Shown here piece by piece: positions 59,923-64,000 of a DNA stretch of 64,000 nucleotides (position 1 is its first letter; the number at the start of each line of letters is the position of its first letter). The notes beneath the pieces were generated by a model. The model was not told the origin of the DNA. It ran no database searches and worked only from the letters and a program-made list of their open reading frames with translations. This DNA is from Salinimicrobium sp963739625 (GTDB lineage: Bacteria > Bacteroidota > Bacteroidia > Flavobacteriales > Flavobacteriaceae). The translations under genes and the position numbers were made by a program. The DNA lies in contig CAVUAU010000015.1 in NCBI GenBank assembly GCA_963739625.1, positions 62,001 through 126,000 of the forward strand, given 5' to 3'.

Positions 59923-61010
59923 GCTCTTACGAGTTTATGTTCTTTTTCAACTATTTGCCTGTACAGGTTATGGTAGGCTTTTCCCATTTTTTCTGCTGAA
60001 AAATCTGCAGCTCTAACCTTTGCTTTTTTAGAAAGTTCCTTCAGGAATTCGTCGTTCTGGAGAAGTCTTAAAACCGTTTCTTCGGCCTCTTTTTCATCTT
60101 CAGGATCAAAGAAGAGGGCGGCGTCCTGCCAAAGCTCTTTAAGGGTTTCCAGTTCGCTCAACACCAGGGCACAGCCGTTACCTGCGGCTTCCAGGATTGC
60201 CAGCCCAAAGGGCTCATATTTCGTTGGGCTCACAAATATTTTGGCTCGTTGCATCCACTGCTGTACTTCTTCGGGAGATAATTTTCCCAAAAACTTCACA
60301 TTTTCTACACTACATTCTTTTCCGGTGTTGGGATTCACGGCGTCGCCGGCAACATAGACCGGCCAGGGCAGTTTTTTGGCAATTTTAGAGAGCAGTGCGA
60401 GGTTCTTTGCCTCATCCCACATTCTGCCCATACAAAGGATGAAATCCTCTTTTTCAGATTCTTCCGAAGCATTTATTCTGCGGCCATTGTGAATGACCCT
60501 TGTTTCTGTAGAGAATTGATGTGTATTTTTTGCTTTTTCAAGAATGGCTTTAGTTGGAGTCACCACCACATTTGAAGCTTCCAAAGAATCCTTAACAGTC
60601 TGGGTATATTGATCCCACTCATTTGGCGCTGCCTTGCCTTTCACAGCCTGCCACCAGGTTTGCACGCAGGAATGAAAAACTGTGATCACCGGCGCCTTCC
60701 ACTCTTCGTCAATATGCGCGTAGTTGTTGAAGTGCACAATATCGGGCTGCACCGTGTGATAGATGCTGTTGATCCATTTCCTGGATTGTTCCACATCTTC
60801 CCAGGGGTCCTGCATCCATTCCAGCTTATAATCGCTTTTGTAGAGCAGCACGTTCGGCATTTTTTCAACTTCCACCTGCTGTGCCGGCGAAGGCCAACCG
60901 CCCATGGCTGCAAGATGTACCTGCACGCCGAATCTTTCCAGGGCCCTGCATAATTCCAGGGAATAAACCCAGACGCCGCCTACAGTATCGGTAGTCATCA
61001 ATATTTTCAT
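59919..61010 (-). CDS. Glycosyltransferase family 4
   Basis: A 363-residue GT-B retaining glycosyltransferase. The N-terminus MKILMTTDTVGGVWVYSLEL is a GT4 start, and the donor-site motif SPTKYEPFGLAILEAAGNGC (EX7E) lies near residue 270. I chose the ATG at 61010, leaving 4 nt to the upstream stop codon; the frame is open to 61037 but that would overlap the Gfo/Idh gene. It overlaps the next gene by 4 nt. Confidence 0.9.
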   Translation of the reverse strand: MKILMTTDTVGGVWVYSLELCRALERFGVQVHLAAMGGWPSPAQQVEVEKMPNVLLYKSDYKLEWMQDPWEDVEQSRKWINSIYHTVQPDIVHFNNYAHIDEEWKAPVITVFHSCVQTWWQAVKGKAAPNEWDQYTQTVKDSLEASNVVVTPTKAILEKAKNTHQFSTETRVIHNGRRINASEESEKEDFILCMGRMWDEAKNLALLSKIAKKLPWPVYVAGDAVNPNTGKECSVENVKFLGKLSPEEVQQWMQRAKIFVSPTKYEPFGLAILEAAGNGCALVLSELETLKELWQDAALFFDPEDEKEAEETVLRLLQNDEFLKELSKKAKVRAADFSAEKMGKAYHNLYRQIVEKEHKLVRA

Positions 61011-61014
61011 TTTT

Positions 61015-62028
61015 TTACCTTCCATAGATGCGGTCAATTATTTCAGCGGTTTTTATAAATTCTTCTGCGGAATCTTTGTCAAAACTGTCATTTTTGAGCA
61101 GGTTTTCTACCCACACGACTCCGGCCCGGCCGCTCCATTCATCTGGCGGAGTGACAAGGGTTTCAGTTTGGGTACCTTGGTATTTTTCGGCTGTAAAATC
61201 GTAGAATGAGCCATTCACATTTTTGAAGGCCGCACCGCCTTTTGTGCCATAGAATTTAGCTTCAATGACCGCGTCTTTTCCTGCGGAAACATGCCAGCTA
61301 CATTCCAGGTTAATGACCTGCTCTTTTTCTGAAGTCATTGCCACACTGGCAAAATCCTCCACGTGTTCCTCGAAAGAATCGAGTTTTTGGCCTTGATGGA
61401 AGAGATGGCTGCGCACGTCTTTGATCTTCGGAAAGTCCAAAGTCCAAAGTGCCATGTCCACCAGATGAATTCCCAGGTCCATGACGCAACCGCCACCGGA
61501 TTTTTTGATGTCGTAGAACCAATTTTTATCGGGCCCGTAAGCGTTGTGAAAAACAAGATCAACGGCATAAACATCGCCGATTTCCCCATTTTTGATGAGG
61601 TCGTAAACTGCTTTAAAGGCTTTGGTGTAGCGATAGGAAAGGTCTACAGCGAGCAGTTTATCTGCCTTTTCTGAAGCTGAAACCACATTTCTCACCTCTT
61701 CGGCTGTTCTTCCCAGAGGTTTCTGGCAAAAAACAGCCTTTCCGGAGTTCAGCGCTTCAATGCTTTGCTGCGCGTGCATGGCGCTGGGAGTGGCAATGAC
61801 AATTCCGTCGAGATTTTCTTCGGAATAAAGCGCTTCAGGAGAGGTCTTGAAAATGGCATTTTTGGCAGACTTTTTTGCTTCCTTAGCATTTTCTTCGGAA
61901 GGTTCAGCAATAGCTGCTGCCTTAGCTGAAGTATTATTGAGAATGGCTTCCATTCGATTGCGGCCAATCCAGCCGACACCGATGAAGCCGAGGTTGAGTT
62001 CTTTTTTGGTTGGTTGTGTTGCGATCAT
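61015..62028 (-). CDS. Gfo/Idh/MocA family oxidoreductase
   Basis: A 337-residue NAD(P)-dependent dehydrogenase. The Rossmann motif GFIGVGWIGRNRMEAI is at the start, KPLGRTAEE (in CQKPLGR) carries the catalytic Lys region, and GGCVMDLGIHLVDMALW contains the catalytic His. Such enzymes oxidise or reduce sugar rings, often on NDP-sugars or inositols. It lies between a zinc dehydrogenase and glycosyltransferase genes with gaps of 4 nt, so it probably acts on the same sugar. A 7-base repeat (AAAGTCC) at 61432-61450 lies in the coding region. Confidence 0.88.
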   Translation of the reverse strand: MIATQPTKKELNLGFIGVGWIGRNRMEAILNNTSAKAAAIAEPSEENAKEAKKSAKNAIFKTSPEALYSEENLDGIVIATPSAMHAQQSIEALNSGKAVFCQKPLGRTAEEVRNVVSASEKADKLLAVDLSYRYTKAFKAVYDLIKNGEIGDVYAVDLVFHNAYGPDKNWFYDIKKSGGGCVMDLGIHLVDMALWTLDFPKIKDVRSHLFHQGQKLDSFEEHVEDFASVAMTSEKEQVINLECSWHVSAGKDAVIEAKFYGTKGGAAFKNVNGSFYDFTAEKYQGTQTETLVTPPDEWSGRAGVVWVENLLKNDSFDKDSAEEFIKTAEIIDRIYGR

Positions 62029-62032
62029 TTTG

Positions 62033-63046
62033 TTAATTGGTTAAAACAAGTGCCTTCACGAATCCGTCCGGGCGGTTAGTGAGGTGTTCATAGGCTTTTT
62101 CCATCTCGTCGAGCGAAAAAGTGTGGGTGAACAGCGGGAATGGATCCATTTTTCCTTCTTCCACAGCCTTAATAGCATCTTCGATTCCGTCGATATACTT
62201 TTGCGGGTCGCGTTCATGAGCACTGATCATGTCAATGCCGCGCCAGTTGAGCATTTGCACATTTAAACTGCGCATGCCATCCTGGTGGAATCCGGCAACG
62301 ATCAATTTTCCTCGCTCGCCGGTGAGCTCGATAGACAAATTGAGCGGCCATTCTTTCCCGGTACATTCTATTACGCGTTCGCAGAAGTTGCCGTCGGTTA
62401 ACTCTTTTACTTTTTCGATGATCTGGTAATGATCATCCATCTTGATTAGGTGGTCTGCACCGGCTTTTTTGGCTGTTTCCAGAGAAAAATCTCTTCGGGA
62501 TACGGCGATTACTTCCGCGCCTTCGGATTTTGCCAGTTGCACCAGTAAGCTTCCGAGGAAACCACTGCCAACAACAGCTACTTTTTGGCCTTTTTGGATA
62601 TCGCTTCTCTTGAAAATATTCATCGCGCAGCCAAGAGGTTCCCCTGGAAAAGCTTTTCCGTCAAGAAAATCGGGCAACTTTACCACGTTTTCCTCTTTGG
62701 CAAGGTCATGTGTAGCATAAGCATTATAAGTTAATGCGGTTACACGATCGCCCTTTTTGAGATTTTTGACACCTTCACCTACAGCGTCGATCACGCCCCA
62801 ACCTTCATGGCCGGGTTCACCGGGAGAGACAGGATAGTTAAACCAGTCGCGGCCTTCCCAAACCGGAATATTAGAGGCGCACACGCCCGATCCTTCCAGT
62901 TTAATGCGTACTTCACCTTTTTGAGGCTGTGGTAAATCTGTGTCTTTTAAAATGACTTTTTGAGGGGCTTCCAAAACAGCGGTCCTGTTCCTTTCGGCCT
63001 TCTTGGATACAGGATCTTTTTCCTGTAAGATATTTGTCGATGTCAT
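62033..63046 (-). CDS. Zinc-type medium-chain dehydrogenase/reductase
   Basis: A 337-residue MDR-family alcohol/polyol dehydrogenase. The catalytic zinc region is GVCASNIPVWEG with GEPGHEGWG, and the NAD(P)-binding motif is VAVVGSGFLGSLLVQLAKS near residue 155. The structural-zinc Cys4 lobe is not visible. It overlaps the upstream epimerase gene by 4 nt (ATGA) and lies 4 nt from the Gfo/Idh gene. The pair resembles polyol or inositol oxidising modules. Confidence 0.88.
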   Translation of the reverse strand: MTSTNILQEKDPVSKKAERNRTAVLEAPQKVILKDTDLPQPQKGEVRIKLEGSGVCASNIPVWEGRDWFNYPVSPGEPGHEGWGVIDAVGEGVKNLKKGDRVTALTYNAYATHDLAKEENVVKLPDFLDGKAFPGEPLGCAMNIFKRSDIQKGQKVAVVGSGFLGSLLVQLAKSEGAEVIAVSRRDFSLETAKKAGADHLIKMDDHYQIIEKVKELTDGNFCERVIECTGKEWPLNLSIELTGERGKLIVAGFHQDGMRSLNVQMLNWRGIDMISAHERDPQKYIDGIEDAIKAVEEGKMDPFPLFTHTFSLDEMEKAYEHLTNRPDGFVKALVLTN

Positions 63047-64000
63047 ATAGCGATCGCTTTTGTGGATTTTAAATCGTCTGGCAAATCGATGTTCCTGTTT
63101 TCACAAAGCCAGCGTAGCAGGTTTTCCACTCCTTCTTCAACTAGTATGTTTAGGCTTCCATCCCGTTGCTTCCTCAAACTTGGTAGTGTTTGAAACATAA
63201 TAGAATTGGTCTCCCGTGCGCCAGTCTTCAAAACTAACATCCATTTCTTTTCCTGCTTTTTCCTTGATCACCTCGAGGATCTCCAGCAGGCTCACGGTAT
63301 TTGCGGGTCCGCCTCCAATGTTGAAGACTTCTCCCGCCAACCTGTCGATGTTTTTGTGTGCCAGGACAAAAGCGTTGACAAGATCTTCCACGTAAAGAAT
63401 GTCTCTTACCTGTTTTCCGTTTCCGTAGATGGTGATAGGCTTGTCTTCAAGCGCGCTGATAAGAAAATGCGCTACCCAACCCTGATCTTCGGTTCCAAAC
63501 TGGTGCGGACCATAGATACAGCTCATCCTAAAAACACAGGTTTTCAAGCCGTAGGTCCTGGAATAATCCAGGATATATTGATCTGCAGCACCTTTTGAAC
63601 AGCCGTACGGACTGTGGAAATCCAGCGGGATCTTTTCATTGATGCCGTATTTCTTCATTTTTCGGTCGGCAGGATAGAATCTGCTGCCGTTCTCCTGCAT
63701 CTTCACATCCTGCAGGTTTCCGTAAACTTTATTGGTAGAAGTGAATAGCAATGGCGGCTGGTGCGGAGATTTCCGGATAGCTTCCAACAGATGGAAGGTT
63801 CCGTTGAGGTTTACGTTAAAGTCATGTACAGGATTGTCTACTGAAGAAGTTACGGCCACCTGCGCACAGAGGTGAAAAACTGCTTCGGCATTATTCACAC
63901 ACTGCTGTAAAATGCGGGATTCGTTGATGTTCGAGATCTGGATAATCAACTTCTCCCCATATTCTTCCTGTAACCATTTGAGATTTTCTTCTACGCCATC
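63043..64000 (-). CDS. NAD-dependent sugar epimerase (CDP-paratose 2-epimerase-like), partial at the window edge and frameshifted
   Basis: The first part of the gene lies beyond 64000. The visible part has the SDR catalytic motif SPYGCSKGAADQY, and FTSTNKVYGN is typical of CDP-paratose 2-epimerase-type enzymes. Near 63149-63151 one extra base in a run of three A (minus strand) shifts the frame; dropping it joins ...ATGWKP to NILVEEGVENLLRWL and the stop at 63043-63045. The full protein should be about 330-350 residues. It is the first gene visible of the operon. Confidence 0.8.

Noticed and set aside
61011..61037. Upstream start (61037) for the GT4 gene
   Set aside because: The nine extra residues are not conserved in type and overlap the Gfo/Idh gene; MKILMTTD at 61010 is a normal GT4 start.
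1..64000. tRNA, rRNA, insertion sequences, prophage, toxin-antitoxin or restriction genes
   Set aside because: I looked for these and saw no supporting sequence; all larger ORFs are accounted for by other families.

Overview
The window is chromosomal DNA from a member of the Bacteroidota, almost certainly the family Flavobacteriaceae; I cannot fix the genus. The evidence is gliding/type IX secretion genes (sprE/porW, gldH), a protease with a type IX sorting tail, the block ricT-gldH-penicillin-binding protein, an ATP synthase operon whose subunit a carries a signal peptide and which lacks beta and epsilon genes, Bacteroidota-type -7 boxes (TAnnTTTG) in front of many genes, and no strong Shine-Dalgarno sequences.

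Layout. 1-2.3 kb: end of a surface-polysaccharide locus (sugar nucleotide decarboxylase tail, GT2, CapK-like ligase). 2.3-10.5 kb: housekeeping genes (purD, two lineage-specific small/membrane proteins, a DUF4254-like protein, a GT9 heptosyltransferase-like protein, a ferredoxin-reductase, a two-gene ABC exporter). 10.6-18.5 kb: one chain of overlapping or closely spaced genes running from the type IX/gliding lipoprotein SprE through a bactofilin and AtpZ into atpB-E-F-H-A. 18.5-27.5 kb: a tandem duplication of about 4.4 kb carrying atpG, a lipoprotein, an oligosaccharide flippase, dut and a sugar nucleotidyltransferase. Copy A has an intact dut but a truncated nucleotidyltransferase. Copy B has a frameshifted dut but an intact nucleotidyltransferase. 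27.5-31 kb: TPR protein, LolA-like lipoprotein, EnvC-type murein hydrolase activator. 31-38.8 kb: thioesterase, HU/SPOR protein, dprA, trpS, an acyltransferase, a three-gene lipoprotein/ECF sigma/membrane-anchored beta-barrel module, and recA. 38.8-45.8 kb: a 30-codon Cys-containing small ORF with a terminator, trhO, ricT, gldH, a class A penicillin-binding protein, and 3-oxoacid CoA-transferase subunits. 45.9-55.6 kb: secreted M4 metalloprotease, a small conserved protein, a four-gene operon (CNNM/CBS protein, ogt, serine hydrolase, 3'-5' exonuclease) and a dipeptidyl peptidase IV. 55.8-64 kb: an eight-gene, tightly coupled minus-strand operon of four glycosyltransferases (three of them CgeB-like paralogues), a CmoB-like methyltransferase and three NAD(P)-dependent sugar-modifying enzymes. 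Its product is unknown to me and it runs off the right edge.

Three signals are not explained by ordinary gene content. (1) Intergenic arrays with a 7-bp period but different unit sequences sit immediately upstream of atpG, the nucleotidyltransferase and the TPR gene, each ending 4 nt before the start codon; another follows dut. The duplication junction lies in one of these arrays. (2) A near-palindrome resembling TCAAAAATGnCATTTTTGA recurs in both intergenic and coding DNA. (3) The small ORF ending in a Cys-Ser-Cys-Arg motif lies between recA and trhO, followed by a stem and a terminator.

Caution: five conserved genes (atpB, dut copy B, the penicillin-binding protein, scoB, the right-edge epimerase) are each broken by a single-base indel. 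Several are expected to be essential or highly expressed, so sequencing or assembly error is the likeliest cause; the same doubt touches the tandem duplication.
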